A DNA stretch of 52,596 bases from Silene noctiflora (taxonomy: Eukaryota; Streptophyta; Magnoliopsida; Caryophyllales; Caryophyllaceae), in NCBI GenBank assembly GCA_009801015.1, contig VHZZ01000002.1:786178-838773 (forward strand), given 5' to 3'. How positions within the stretch are numbered: position 1 is the stretch's first letter; every line of letters starts with the position of its first letter. A model generated the notes under the pieces. It did no database searches, was not told the DNA's origin, and worked only from the letters and a program-made list of their open reading frames with translations. Both the position numbers and the translations under genes were made by a program. Below are positions 1-11,147 of the stretch, piece after piece.

Positions 1-163
1 ACGGAGTATCGTGTTATTACGTTTAATTTTCATAATTTACATCCTATTTTATCATTTGTCATGTTTCCAAATAATTCGTGTTTATACAAGTTCTCGGGTA
101 GTATTAACCAAAAGAGGGAAACTTATGAAAAACCCGTGATTTTTTCACGGGTTTCAAAACTAG
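1..163 (+). mobile_element. Helitron 3' end (5' part outside window)
   Basis: A hairpin with arms cccgtga/tcacggg lies at about 133-152 and is followed after a short spacer by ctag at 160-163 and then T. A GC-rich hairpin about 10 bp before CTRR|T is the classic Helitron 3' terminus. The body continues to the left of the window, so length and 5' end are unknown. No coding capacity is visible. Confidence 0.6.
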
Positions 164-185
164 TTTATGTTTATATAATGAGAAA

Positions 186-828
186 ATAGTTTAGATCTCG
201 CGCAATGAATGCGCGATATTTATAGTGTTTTTATTTTTGTATTAGTTAATCATGTTAAATTAACACTTCATTAATTTTTCATTTTTAATGTCATTATATT
301 TTGATATAAGAAAAAATAATTGAACTGTAAAATAATAGTGGCATCTCATTAGTTGTTCATTTTTCTTGTTATTGTATTTTGTTTCGAACAAAAAAAAAAA
401 TTAAAACTGAAAACTAATCCAAGAGAATTGAGTAATGTGTTGAAATATATATTTTTATTTTTAAAAGTATTTTTTATTCCACAAAGTTAATGATTTAAAT
501 TTATAAATTCTCTCAATTCTTTTGTTATGAGAATAATCAAAACTATTTATAGTTTTCTTTTATACATAGTATAAATAGTATGAGTTAAGTCATTCTCAAA
601 TAATAACATCAATAAAAGATTTAATAGTTTATAGTTTTATATTATTTGTATTTTAATTAAAATATTATAATTTGAAGAAAAGATTAATTTTAATGAAAAG
701 AATTATACAATGAAATACATCATAATTAATATAGTGAATACAATAAAATTATCAATAACTTCCTTATTTAAAAAGATGCTTTTTGGAGGGAAAATTTGTA
801 ATTTCACATATTCTTTTAGTAGATAATA
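186..828 (-). mobile_element. Non-autonomous Helitron, eroded 3' end
   Basis: Read on the minus strand, the element ends with the hairpin gcgcattcattgcgc (about 199-213) followed by agatctaaactat. This is one base different from the ctagt terminus of its relatives at 19265 and 46365. The 5' end, near 820-828, reads tctactaaaagaatatg, matching the TCTCTATCTACTAAAAG start of the copy at 45697. The interior is AT-rich, non-coding, and visibly homologous to the 19265-19861 and 45697-46365 copies. It was presumably mobilised by a Rep/helicase encoded elsewhere. Confidence 0.6.
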
Positions 829-1530
829 AATAAAATAAGGGTTTTGGTTCTAACATAATAATTTCTTGTATGTTTGGGAAAAATATACATAACACAAATG
901 ATAAAAAATGTAAAAACATTGAATAAAAAATGTTTATTAGAATTATTGAACTCATGACCTTGAACAAGAAAAACCACACAACTACTAGACCAACATAATT
1001 AATATGTCTGCTAATTATACAAAGTTATACTTATTTTTTAACAATTGGGGTGCAGGGGCATCCTCTGCACCCCTACTTAATCGCCGCTGCTCAATTGTTT
1101 CAAATAGTGAGGAGTAGTGACCGTGAAATGTCATAATAGCTTTTCGTCATAAATAAGAATAATGGGTAATTTATTACAAGCAAAAAATGGGGTTTTTTTT
1201 GGGAAAACATTTGATTAATTATATTGTTGTAAATGATTAGACATATTATAGTTTTGGTACCACTCATTGTCTCATTTCATCAAAGTTTTTCAGTTCTTAT
1301 TAAATTACCTTGGCCAAAACTAAGTTTCAATTGCTGCAGTTCAATGATAAATGTATCCTTAAATGAAAGTAATAAAATGTGCATATATGACATTGAACCA
1401 AGTGCCATTAAATGAAAGTAATAAATTGTGCATATATGGTTCAAAAGGAATTATTATTAATAAAGATGGTTACGACCTATATATATAGTAGGAATTATTA
1501 TTAATAAAGATAGTTACGGCCTATATATGG
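829..1530. other. Intergenic spacer with a local 40-bp duplication
   Basis: AT-rich DNA without a supported gene. A 60-codon open frame at 1233-1415 has no recognisable similarity. At 1447-1528 the block ggaattattattaataaag followed by atggttacg-like sequence occurs twice in tandem; the SINE at 1531 landed just after the second copy. Confidence 0.6.
1047..1073. repeat. GC-rich hairpin in AT-rich spacer
   Basis: A 27-nt near-perfect palindrome with arms ggggtgcag and ctgcacccc, flanked at 1042-1047 and about 50 bp later by caattg. It stands out in an AT-rich background. It may be the end of an eroded MITE; no gene is adjacent for it to terminate. Confidence 0.4.
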
Positions 1531-1688
1531 TACTATGGTAAATCAACTGGCAATGGGTTGTTCTAGCTCAACCAGAGGTCTCGTGTTCGAATCCTAAGTT
1601 GAAACTCATGAGGGAGAGCTTTACTGCCCTAGTGGTCCTACCCGGTTCGAATCCGGATTAAACCGGATTGTTTAAAAAAAAAAAAAAA
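1531..1688 (+). mobile_element. tRNA-derived SINE, copy 1
   Basis: A short retroposon with an A-box-like block near the start (aaatcaactggca), a B-box-like block (gtgttcgaatcct) about 45 bp later, a conserved body (gaaactcatgagggagagct) and a poly(A) tail at 1673-1688. It aligns along its length with the copy at 43462. Imperfect target duplications flank it: gatagttacggcctat at 1509-1524 and gatggttacggcttat at 1690-1705. It lacks coding capacity and would depend on a LINE reverse transcriptase. Confidence 0.8.
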
Positions 1689-2342
1689 GGATGGTTACGG
1701 CTTATGGTAAATGTAAAAGTTATTTTGAATTATGATTTTATAATAGGGTTACAAAACTACACACGGTATTTTTTGTATGTAAAAGTTATGAGAATGATTC
1801 TTTAACGCGACCGTTCTTATAAGTTTTTGTTATAATGGCGCATGAACATGAGAATAAAAGTTAGCTTAAGTAGTAAAAGTTTTCTTATTGAGGGTTCGTT
1901 TCTCACCCGCGGCATAAGTGCGCTATTATAAGCATAAGGATTTATGAATAATTTATTGAGGGTCCTTGTGAATCTCTGATATTTAGCTTAAAAATTAGTT
2001 GTTGGTTTTAAATTCTTCCAACTTTTAACTAGATGCAATATAAATGGCAAAAATAAAAGTACTGGGTAACCAATAGTTAAAGCATACTTATTGTTACTGT
2101 AGTATAATTAAAAATAAATATAATAAAATCTTTGTCCAAGGCATTATTTGTATACATAAAAGACAAAATAGTTAAATAGCTAATTTTCAGCCTATCTAAG
2201 GCTTTTAACATGTTTGACTCACGAATATAATAATCTGAGTGTTTGGTAAATGACATATTTAAACAGTAGTTTGAAGCTCAATTTACTGTTTTCTATATAT
2301 ATTCACATTAGTAGATTCACAAGGATACAACATAGATACAAC
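1689..2342. other. Intergenic spacer, no gene seen
   Basis: AT-rich sequence between the SINE and the GATC-rich MITE. No open frame, RNA gene or repeat with clear ends was recognised. Confidence 0.6.
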
Positions 2343-2799
2343 CATTGTTGTTAAAATCGCGATCCGGATCGTAGGATCGTACCTACGACCCAAAAAGTGG
2401 AAAACGATTCAAATCGTCGTAGGATAATTTTGGTGGTAGGATCGGTCATGATCGGGTAGGATCGTATAAGATCGCATAGGATCGTGTAAGATCGGTGGTA
2501 GGATTGTTCAGGATCGTAAAATGCTTACTTGTGTTACAAATTTTTGAGTTGGTTGTTCTTCTATACTTGCAACTCTAAATTATTAATATGTATAATATAT
2601 TGATATGATTATTAAGAATTTCATGTCATTAAATAATCTTTTACCATTATATTATACATCACAAATTATACCAAATTGTTTACATAGAATTGTTTATCCA
2701 AGCTATTTGTAGGATCTTACTATCCTACGATTCGATCCTGCGATCCGATCCTACCACCCCTCTTCGGCCCAAAGTAGGATCCCGATCCTGATAACATTG
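2343..2799. mobile_element. GATC-rich hAT-type MITE with perfect 8-bp TSD
   Basis: A 457-bp element bounded by gatacaac at 2335-2342 and 2800-2807, a perfect 8-bp target duplication. Its termini are inverted repeats, cattgttgttaaaatcgc against caatgttatcaggatcgg. An 8-bp TSD with CA..TG ends fits the hAT superfamily. Both subterminal regions are packed with degenerate taggatcgt units, giving about sixteen GATC tetranucleotides in 457 bp, while the centre is AT-rich. It is non-coding and so non-autonomous. Confidence 0.8.
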
Positions 2800-3144
2800 G
2801 ATACAACAATCTATTAACCTAAATCCACTAAACCAATCTGCTTCTGCTAATATTAATCTGCTGAGTACCAAATAGGGTTAATAAATAACTCGTTTACTAA
2901 TCATTCTCTCAAATAATATTGTTAATTGTTTAGTTGTACTCCGTAAATAATATGCATACGAGTTTTTCATATAAAATTACTAAATAATTTGTTTGGTTAC
3001 CCAAAAAATTCGTTCTAAAAACACATAAATTGTAATTCATAAAAAATATAAATGTAGTGTTTTGTTTGATTGAGAAAAAAAGCATGGATTATGTAACTTC
3101 CGAATTTTCAATAAATCTTAATTCCTTGAAAATACAAGAAGTTA
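2800..3144. other. Intergenic spacer, no gene seen
   Basis: AT-rich DNA without recognisable genes or element ends. Confidence 0.6.
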
Positions 3145-3707
3145 TCTTCTATATATAAAAGACAAGTCATTTAAAAACATGTGATTGGTCACTTAATTTT
3201 AGGATTAAAAATAAAAACTATTAGCTCACTATCTCCACTACTTATAAAACTCATTTTATTTCAAGTTTAAATATAAATATAAATTCCATAAAAAAAATTA
3301 ACAATAAAGTTTTTAATTATTTATGAAATATTTTTAAAAATTTAACATACTAGCTCTAAATATTCAAAAAATTATAAATTTACATGAATTGAATTTTTTT
3401 TTTTTTTTAGAATAAATTCAATCAAATATAACATAACAATAATCATTAAATAATTATAACTTTAATTCAAGAAATTACCAAGTAATGATATTATTATATC
3501 TACTAATTTCCAACTTTTAAAGGTTTTTTGCATTCGATTCAGACAGTATAAATTTACCATATGAAAAAAAAAGTTAAAAACATAAACTTTTTAAGACTAA
3601 TAAAAAGAATAAAAAATATTTCAGCATTTATAAGTAAAATCGATATATATTTGCCTTTTAATTTGTATTAGTGAACCCGTGCATTTTTTACACTGGTTTA
3701 AAACTAG
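3145..3707 (+). mobile_element. Non-autonomous Helitron
   Basis: The 5' end at 3145 reads TCTTCTATATATAAAAGACA and is preceded by A. The 3' end is an eroded hairpin (acccgtgca, then a T-rich loop, then cactggt) followed by ctag at 3704-3707 and then T. Insertion between A and T without a target duplication, a TC start and a CTAG end are the Helitron signature. The element is 563 bp, AT-rich and non-coding. Confidence 0.75.
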
Positions 3708-5068
3708 TTTATAGTATTATCTAGCCCATTAAATAATTGAGAATTCCGGTGAATTCTAATTTCACGTGAAACCAAACATGTTTTTGCTTTTGATAGGGAG
3801 TTGAATAAGAGGTACTCAAATTTACCATTATACCATTATGTTTAAGACTTTAAGTATTCAGATAATTACATCCATGGTAAAAATTGAGCTAAAATTAAAG
3901 TACATATATAAAGTGATCAACTCACAAAATAATTAAGTATTGAGAATAACTTAGCATATTTTTTGTTATTCTATTAAAATTTTAGTCAAATATAACGTGA
4001 ATATATAAAGGAAAAAAAAATTGAAACTATTACACACAAAAAATTACACAAAAAAAATTGCAATAGCTCACGATACTCGACACGTACACTTGAATGTGCC
4101 ACATGGCGAACCACGCTTCACTAGACATGAGTCCGGATTGGTTGGAGCACCCGTGGGCTAATGGCCATGACCCTACCCTTGGGGCATGGACATCGGGTTT
4201 GGCGAGGGAAGGTCGGATGAGTTTAGTATGTTAGACCCTGACTCGGGTTGTAGATTGGCTAAGGCTTAGGTTGGTCGGTTAACCAAAATTTGGATTGTTT
4301 GTCGTTATAAAAAAATGACGATTTAGCTACTTTTAGTAACTATATAATTACACAATATTAGTTGAAGATTAAGATCCATATCAACTTAAGTTTAATACGG
4401 GTCAAGTTTATATATCGCTCGTGTTTATGAGTTGTGTATATGAAAATGCATAGAAAAAAGTAATATACTTGTCTAATATACAAAAGTTGTAGTATATTTA
4501 ACATATTTTAAACTTAAAATAGATAATACGATCGTAAATGAGAATTTGTCATAACTCGGAAGAGCACAGTAGATCAAGTACTAGAGTCGACAACATCTAA
4601 GTTACAAACACTATGATCAGGAAAAAAATGCAGTGATATGAAAAAGTACTGAAATGAAACATCACTTCTGAAAAAAAAAATTAATTTTTTTTTTATAAGT
4701 CTCGCTTAATACGGTCTGGAATAAGACAGACCGTATATCACAATTTTTTTAATAAAATGTAACTATTTAATATCAAAATGTTATAATTAAATTAGTTATT
4801 TTTTACCCTGAAAACGATTGTAACATTTTATCAGAAAATGGCTATATTTGGTTCGTTTTATTTTAGACGATAAATAGCCTGTCTGAAATAAGAATTTCCG
4901 AACATTTTTACCCTAAGATAACTGCGATTTACTGTTTACAACAAGCTATACGGAAATCTAGCGTACACTTCACTCCTACTAATGTGAGAATCAATGTTCA
5001 TCATGATCATATTGCTCCAATGTGAGTTATGTGAATAGTAATTTGCATAGTATGAGTTGACTATGAAC
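3708..5068. other. Intergenic spacer with one MITE
   Basis: No gene seen. A moderately GC-rich stretch at 4060-4300 has no similarity I recognise. The MITE at 4700-4898 is listed separately. Confidence 0.55.
4700..4898. mobile_element. MITE, relative of the element at 41101-41334
   Basis: Body sequence such as aataaaatgtaa, ..ttataa..., and tttttaccctgaaaa is shared with the intact copy at 41101-41334. The ends carry the diverged terminal motif (cagacaggct-like at the right, gtctggaataag at the left). It is non-coding and the boundaries are approximate. Confidence 0.55.
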
Positions 5069-5217
5069 CAGTGGTGGAGCTAGGGGAGGTTAGCAGGGGC
5101 GGTCACTTCCCTGGCGGTTGAATTTTTCTAAGTTTTTCGTTAATTTTTTTGATTTTTTTCGAATGTGCCTTATATTTTTACCCATTCGCCCCCTAAGCTC
5201 AAATCCTGGCTCCATCA
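5069..5217. mobile_element. hAT-like MITE relic (CAGTGGTGGAGC family)
   Basis: Starts cagtggtggagctaggggag and ends near cctggctccatcacta, so the termini are inverted. The interior (gaatttttctaagtttttc, then gatttttttcgaatgtgcc) is homologous to the copy at 5827-5922 beside the first LSH gene. The TSD is only partial: ctatgaac before the element and ctatgact overlapping its end. Confidence 0.6.
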
Positions 5218-5826
5218 CTATGACTATCTTGTTCTTTCCGATAACAATTAAATTATCTAAACCTTACAAAAAATGGCCGATTTTGAAGTAAATGGTGAGA
5301 GAGGACGAGCTTAAAATTGTTAACTTTGTGTATGACTAAAGAAAAACTAACGAGAGTCGGGGCCTCTTCCGGCATAACCAAAATCCCCAACTGGTCACGG
5401 TCGATTAAGTGGATAACTAAACTTAGAACAATTAGTATTTGCTCGCCTAAACCGTGGTGAAATCAAGTTTGATTATAAAAATAGAGAGTACGAATAAATA
5501 TTAATATTACTTCAATATACGAATAAAATTACACAAATCTCAAAATAACAAAACTAACAATTAACCCTAGTAACTAATTTAAACTAATCTAATCTAATTA
5601 ATCTAACTAATTATAAAACCGAATACAACAATAAACATTTAAACCAACATACATAAAACAAAATAAATTCATACTCGATAAATATTACTCCGTCCTCCAT
5701 AATAAAATTTCCGTCACCATACAAACATATTATTCCCCGGTAAATATATTTACCATAATTACCTGGTGACATTCTATCATTATTATTATTATTATTACTC
5801 ATTCTGAAACAACCTAATCAACTAAC
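5218..5826. other. Spacer 3' of the first LSH gene
   Basis: AT-rich DNA between two related hAT-like MITEs. Before the 5827 insertion, the right part was the immediate 3' flank of the LSH gene and probably its 3'UTR. An ATT/AAT-rich stretch lies at 5779-5800. No independent gene is supported. Confidence 0.5.
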
Positions 5827-5922
5827 CAGTGGTGGAGTTAGGGGCGGAATTTTTCGAAGTTTTTAATTAAATTTTTTGATTTTTTTTCGAGTGTTCCATA
5901 TATTATTACCCAGCCGCCACTG
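5827..5922. mobile_element. hAT MITE inserted at the stop codon of the LSH gene
   Basis: A 96-bp element with ends cagtggtgg and ccgccactg, flanked by the perfect 8-bp duplication caactaac at 5819-5826 and 5923-5930. The right-hand TSD copy contains cta at 5926-5928, the TAG stop of the minus-strand LSH gene. The insertion therefore hit the stop codon and regenerated it, leaving the coding sequence intact but replacing the proximal 3'UTR. It belongs to the same family as 5069-5217. Confidence 0.8.
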
Positions 5923-5925
5923 CAA

Positions 5926-6531
5926 CTAACCCGCATTGGCGGCTGAGAAAACCAAACTAGGTGAACCCTCATTATTGTGTGGACCCACTCCGATTCCGAC
6001 TCCGACACCGACACCGACTCCGCGCTTACGCTTCTTCTTCTCATAACTAATACCTCTAGCCTTAGACTGAGAATCCCTAACCTCCCTAAGGTAAAGCCTA
6101 ACAGCCCGAGCACCAAACGGGTTTTCCTCAGGCCGACCGCCATTCTCCTCAAAAGCAGCCCGTAACCGCCCGATCAGCGCGTCGAGGGATCCCCACGCCT
6201 GTCGAAGCGGACACGGACACGGCGCGGGCGGGTTAGGGTGTCCGTAAAACGGACATACTTGAGTATGCACCTTAGTTTTACCAAATTGGTCTAAATAACG
6301 TAGGAATTCCAACACGTGGGCTCCACTACATCGGTTTAGTGACAAAGGTGGTCTATGATTCTTAAGGTATTGTCCGAACGTGTTCCAGTCTCTTCTTTTT
6401 TGGTTCTCGTACCTTGATGAAGACGATGTCGGGTTCAGGTTCGTGTTCGTGTTCGTGTTCATGGTTAATGTTGAAGTAGTAGTAATATTATTGGTGGTGT
6501 TAATATTAATATTATTTGAAGGTAATTCCAT
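5926..6531 (-). CDS. LSH3/LSH4-like: ALOG-domain transcriptional regulator, LSH3/LSH4-like, copy 1
   Basis: A single-exon gene of 201 residues. Residues 1-36 are a low-complexity N/T-rich leader. The ALOG domain spans about 37-164, starting [18 protein letters not shown] and including the zinc-ribbon insert with H89, C93, C105 and C107 (HTQVC..., then CPCPL). It is followed by a basic nuclear localisation signal, YEKKKRKR, at 163-170. A GV dipeptide run (171-183), encoded by a six-base repeat, forms most of the short tail. Known biology: ALOG proteins are plant-specific nuclear factors, probably derived from a retrotransposon recombinase, acting at meristem and organ boundaries (LSH3/LSH4) or in light responses (LSH1). 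The domain sequence resembles LSH3/LSH4 more than LSH7-LSH10. The ATG at 6531 is in frame with the whole domain and about 95 bp below a TATA-like box. The TAG stop sits inside a MITE target duplication. Copy 2 lies at 22092-22715 on the same strand. Confidence 0.93.
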   Translation of the reverse strand: MELPSNNININTTNNITTTSTLTMNTNTNTNLNPTSSSSRYENQKRRDWNTFGQYLKNHRPPLSLNRCSGAHVLEFLRYLDQFGKTKVHTQVCPFYGHPNPPAPCPCPLRQAWGSLDALIGRLRAAFEENGGRPEENPFGARAVRLYLREVRDSQSKARGISYEKKKRKRGVGVGVGVGIGVGPHNNEGSPSLVFSAANAG

Positions 6532-6617
6532 ATTATTATTTTTTGGGGGGGAATAAATGGAAGATTAATATTATTTTAGTGGGAGAAAATGTAGAAATGT
6601 GTTAAAAGTATGAGGGG

Positions 6618-6626
6618 TATATTTAA
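6618..6626 (-). promoter_or_regulatory. TATA-like box of LSH copy 1
   Basis: Minus strand reads ttaaatata, about 87 bp upstream of the ATG, a plausible distance for a core promoter with a short 5'UTR. This is inferred from position and sequence only. Confidence 0.4.
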
Positions 6627-6780
6627 GAGGGAAAGTGGGAAATTTGTCGTATTAGAAAGGTAGGTTAATAATAGGTGTGTATTATTGATGATGTGATTGG
6701 ACTAGTTAGCAATTTTAACCACATCGTTTTATCTACTAAAAGTAACAAAGGTACTCCTTTGTCCACTCGTTAAAATGTTA

Positions 6781-7143
6781 GGGTAAGATTATTGGTAGTC
6801 ATGAGATAAGACTCACACAAGACTACCAATAATCTACCTTGGTCTTAACAAAGTCTTAAGTTGGGTCTTGGAAATCAAAGACTCAACTTAAGACTTTGAG
6901 TTGAGTCTTGACTCCACCATGATTGAAAATTATCCAATTAGAGGCTCCCATGTGTCCTTTATTTTGTAAAAATAAAAAGAAGTAATGTGGAAAAGTAGAA
7001 AAGTAAAGTCTGAGGAGGTGGGTCTGACGGATAATGTATAAAGTCTGAGGTAAGTCTGAACAATAAAAAAATAATAAAAGTTAGTGGAAAGCTGATGTGG
7101 CAGAGTCTTAAGACTTTGAAGAGTCTGACGAATAATCTTACCC
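6781..7143. mobile_element. Tourist-like (PIF/Harbinger) MITE, intact
   Basis: A 363-bp element with terminal inverted repeats gggtaagattatt and aataatcttaccc, flanked on both sides by TTA (6778-6780 and 7144-7146), the 3-bp TSD expected of PIF/Harbinger elements. The interior has many short direct and inverted copies of gactcaacttaagact and aaagtctgag. A close relative lacking its right end is at 41412-41774. Non-coding. Confidence 0.85.
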
Positions 7144-7146
7144 TTA

Positions 7147-8071
7147 GAAGGAAGTTTGTAATGTAATGAGAAATTTGATTGGAAATATAATAATTAGTGT
7201 TATTGATTGATTGATTTTAAGGGATTGATTGATGATCAAATTTCATGTAGTTATTAGCTAGGAATCATTGAATTCGTTCCCGTGGTAGCGATTCGGGGTA
7301 TCGTTTTTTAAATTCTGAAATGGTATTAGAGATTATTGATTTTGGAATTTCAAATTTAAATTATAAGAGTATTCTAATCTCGTGAATTGAATCTCAACAT
7401 TATCCAGGTTTTAACACCTAAATGTCCGTAAAATTGAAAAAAGAATAATGTATGAGTTAACTAATAAATTTTGTTGTGATTCTACAAGTGAAAACTTAAG
7501 AACTTCTACTATGTAAATCGATCATGTAAGCTGATACTTGTTTCTTATCAATCATTGATTTACACACCTTAATATAATAAGCATATATAAAAAAATTAGT
7601 GACGATGGAGTAGAGGTGGCCAATGGTGCGGGTCTAGCTTGACTAACCAAGGTCTGGAGGTTTATTTTTTGAGAAATTCGTTTCCAACCGAGATCAGTCA
7701 GCTCTATTAAAAAGTTTTATCGCGGCCTGCCTTGGTCCCACCAAAAAGTAAAAGACAAACAATTTTACTAATATCACGTAATCGAGACAGGTCCGTTATT
7801 TAAGCAATGAGGGATCCCATTCCCTTTCAACCCCGACCCACCTCCCCCTCACGACCTGTCTAGAATACAAGCAAGCAATACCGAGCCTGAGCGAACCCGT
7901 CCCGTGACCACCTTTTATTGTCTAAATCACCTAAAAAAAAATGCCTAAATCCATTGAAACAATGACCTCACAACTCACAAGTGATATGACCTATGCCGAT
8001 GATGAAAATTCAATTATTAATGAGTTGTATTATTATTATCATTTATATATAACTTTAATTATAAAGCGTGT
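7147..8071. other. Intergenic spacer upstream of LSH copy 1
   Basis: No gene. About 7620-7920 is somewhat GC-richer with scattered cgaacccgtccc-type motifs; no element ends were found. Confidence 0.5.
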
Positions 8072-8254
8072 TGTTTGTAACGGACATTATCCGTCATAAG
8101 CTGAAAACAGATAGTGTCCCTCTCATAATAAGGCAAATAGGAGGGCAAGTGGAGGGGAAATGAAGCACTCCATGATTGGTGTCACTTGCATATTGTGAAA
8201 AAAATACTATCCGTCTTCAGCTTGTGACGGATAGTGTCCGTCTTCGAGGAGAAT
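8072..8254. mobile_element. Foldback MITE, taagctgaagacgg family
   Basis: The left arm (cattatccgtcataagctga) and the right arm (cttcagcttgtgacggatag) form a terminal inverted repeat of roughly 40 bp, with an agtggagggga-type core between. A close but shorter relative lies 300 bp further on. Boundaries are approximate and no TSD was resolved. Confidence 0.6.
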
Positions 8255-8567
8255 TGGTGCTTTAATTAAGAGATATCCTGAAATTACAAGTGTAATAGGT
8301 CTTTTTCCGTACAATAAGTCTAAATATATAGGCCCAATGGTTGCAAATACATTGGGGCCCACATCACGAGTAGGAAGTGGACATATTTGACTTGTTTGTT
8401 TCTTGATTTAGAGTCATCCAATTATAATATTCATCGAATTTCTCACAATAATTTGACAAATCTTATGATAATTACTGTCTTAAATCACCAATTATGATCC
8501 CTAAGCTAAAGCCAACACTTTTAGCTGATTGTGATGGAAAAATATAATAATACAATTGCTTTAACAG

Positions 8568-8716
8568 GCCGTCTTGGTTGTGACGGAGACTATCCGTCAC
8601 AAGCTGAAGACGGACAGTGCCCCTTTCACAAGAAAGTGGCGCGAGAGGGCAAGTGGAGGGAACTGAAGCATCTCATGGATTAGTGTCACTTCCATGTCCG
8701 TCTTCAATGAGAATTT
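8568..8716. mobile_element. Second foldback MITE of the same family
   Basis: Carries actatccgtcacaagctgaa at its left arm, the same gagggcaagtggaggga core as the copy at 8072, and a truncated right arm (tgtccgtcttcaatgagaat). Non-coding. Confidence 0.55.
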
Positions 8717-10519
8717 ATATTGCTTTATTGTAAGACGTCTTAATTTAAGACAGTTCATTTCGTTATAATATATACTTATACATCACATCCTCTTTCATTT
8801 CCTTTAATTTCAACAATCAAGATCGCATTCTGATAACAATTAATGGTTCTAAATTTATGCTTAGAAATAAAGGGATAATGGAGTTTAGAGGGGGAAAAAA
8901 TTATCAGATGCGGTTGAAAAAAGGAAAAGAATTCTTTGTTTTCTAAAAGAAAGGAAGAGGATCATAATTCATACAAAATTATATACTTCTTATAATATAC
9001 AGAAATGAAGAGGATTGTAATTTAGTTTAGTTCAACTCCATTCAATTCAGTTCAACTATATTAAGTTCAGTTCAAACAGTTTCAGTCCAAAAGAATACGG
9101 TCTTTGTGAAGAGAAAAGTTGAACTGAACTGAATGAAGCTGAACTGAATAGAACTGAAATGAGTTGAAATTAAGTCAAAAGTTGTGATTTATAATTGCTT
9201 AATTTGTCTATCTACATAGTCATAATTAGTTGGGTAAGATCTTAAATAATCAAAGATGATAAATAGTGTTATTGCTATAGCTAGGTTGATCAATACTTTA
9301 AAATTATGATAAATACTGTATAGATCTATCCAACCAAACTTATTCAATGTTTTAATTCAATTAAACCTTGCCTCATTCAATATTTTACGAGGCGTTTAGT
9401 GGAATGGTATCTGAAAAGAAAATATAGTCGAGATAATTTAATTTTTTAATAAAAAGGGTAAATTGAATTAGGGCAAACTAGTTCTTTCCCGTTGCAATTA
9501 TACATAGAGACTATACAACACACCTAAACAACATATTTGTATATTTTTCATGTTCGTCTGTGTGTTTAATTTGTGACGAAGGATTGTAATAATAACTTAG
9601 AATTTCATACGAGTTTTTCACACCGGGTCAAGTTATTGATATTAGAGTAGTAGTATACTAGTATGTAGTATCTCTAGTAGGGTATAAAAGCTTTAATCCA
9701 TGATTAATCTGGTAGGACATGTTATATATTTGATTTAAAAAATTTCAACATGCAATCCCTTAGATTTAGCTATGCCACTCATGCCACATCAATTATAATA
9801 TACAATTAATCACTAACTTCCAAATTTATTGTATGGTCAATTTTTCTATTAAATTGCTAAATTAAGTATCGGTTGCTCAAATGCCCTAGAGGGAACAGAT
9901 AATGTACAAGTCATCTTTATAGGTAAAATTGCAAGTATCGCTTTTCCTAATAATGTATTAATAAAATTCGACTCCGAGAGTCGAGTAGGTACTCTGTAAA
10001 CATTTTCTTTATTGCTATAGAAAAAAAGGTGAAATGTTATTTGATTTATTCCATTTTGTTAAGTACTAAAATCAAATATATATGAAAATTGATTTAATTT
10101 AGTCAACAAATATCCAACCCGTTCAAATGATATTTTAAGAGCTACAATATAATATTTGACGAATGTGTGGTAAAATAACTAAACTAGATAATTAGGGGAA
10201 ATATGAGTCGCACATAATTACTTTAAAGTTTATACACCGTATAAGTTATAAACACATATTTCAGTTTGGTTTATATCGGTTTAGATTTGGTACTGGTTAA
10301 AAAGAATATGTTTGTTATTTTGTATAACCTCGTGACGAGTTGGATCGATATCTATTCACTCAATTTTTTTATTCTATAGTCGGTTTAAGTTGAGTTTTAT
10401 AGCAAATAGGTGAACACGGTTGGATCGATTCGGGTCAATTTTATCAGATCATTTATACGAGTTGGATCAGGTCAGGTGTCATGTCTGATACATGTCATTT
10501 CCGGTTTTATTATTATTAA
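8717..10519. other. Intergenic spacer with a gaactgaa-rich element
   Basis: No gene recognised in about 1.8 kb. It contains the gaactgaa-rich repeat at 9021-9165. A degenerate stretch at 10320-10500 (ggatcg/gggtca motifs) has no clear ends. Confidence 0.5.
9021..9165. repeat. gaactgaa-rich inverted repeat element
   Basis: The left half is rich in ttcagttcaa and the right half in ttgaactgaactgaatgaag, so the halves can fold together. About 80 bp of the right half (tttgtgaagagaaaag, then tgaatgaagctga) recurs at 23157-23225, upstream of LSH copy 2. Probably a MITE; ends are not resolved. Confidence 0.5.
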
Positions 10520-11027
10520 GAGTTTTTTTGTCAAAAACTACCTAGTATTTACCTCATTTTCATAAATACTATCTAAAGTTTTTAATTTTGCTAGAAATTA
10601 CCTAATATTTTATAGCTTTTATCGAACACTACCAAACTGAAATTAATGAGCAAATTCGATAATCTTTTTGCCAAATTAACTAAATTTCTGGCAAAAATAT
10701 CAAAATGTCAATCAAATTAGTCATCATTTCGTCCAAATTAACCATAATCTCAGCCAAACTAGTTAAAATTATAGTAAAAAAAATAAAGTAACTAAGTTAG
10801 AAACTAATCAAAACATTTGACGGTGGTTAAGTACATTAAATAGTGTATGTAATATGCCAAAAATAATGTTTTTCAGTTTAGAATTTGTCTAATTTGATCG
10901 AAAATTTCAATTTGGTAGTATTCGACAAAAGTTAAAAAATACTAGGTAGTTTATCGCAAAAGTAAAAACTTTAGGTAATATTTATGAAAATGAGGTAAAT
11001 GTTAGGTAGTTTTTGACAAAAAAACTC
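10520..11027. mobile_element. Mutator-like MITE with perfect 9-bp TSD
   Basis: A 508-bp element flanked by tattattaa at 10511-10519 and 11028-11036, a perfect 9-bp duplication. The terminal inverted repeats are about 125 bp long and start gagtttttttgtcaaaaact. A 9-bp TSD with long TIRs is diagnostic of Mutator-like elements. The interior is AT-rich with no transposase. A diverged relative is at 16521-17021. Confidence 0.85.
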
Positions 11028-11147
11028 TATTATTAACCTATTAATGGTCAATTTGCAATAATAATATTTGAATCAGGTCATATTGATTCGAGTTAATTCA
11101 GGTTACAAATTATTTTCGAGTCCTTTATTCGAGCAACAAATCTATTG

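Noticed and set aside
1640..1670. ggttcgaatcc resembling a tRNA T-arm
   Set aside because: It is in the 3' half of the SINE body, not in a cloverleaf with a matching acceptor stem.
5838..6165. Open frames overlapping the first LSH gene in other frames (104 codons minus, 62 codons plus)
   Set aside because: Shadows of the GC-rich ALOG coding sequence and of the six-base GV repeat.
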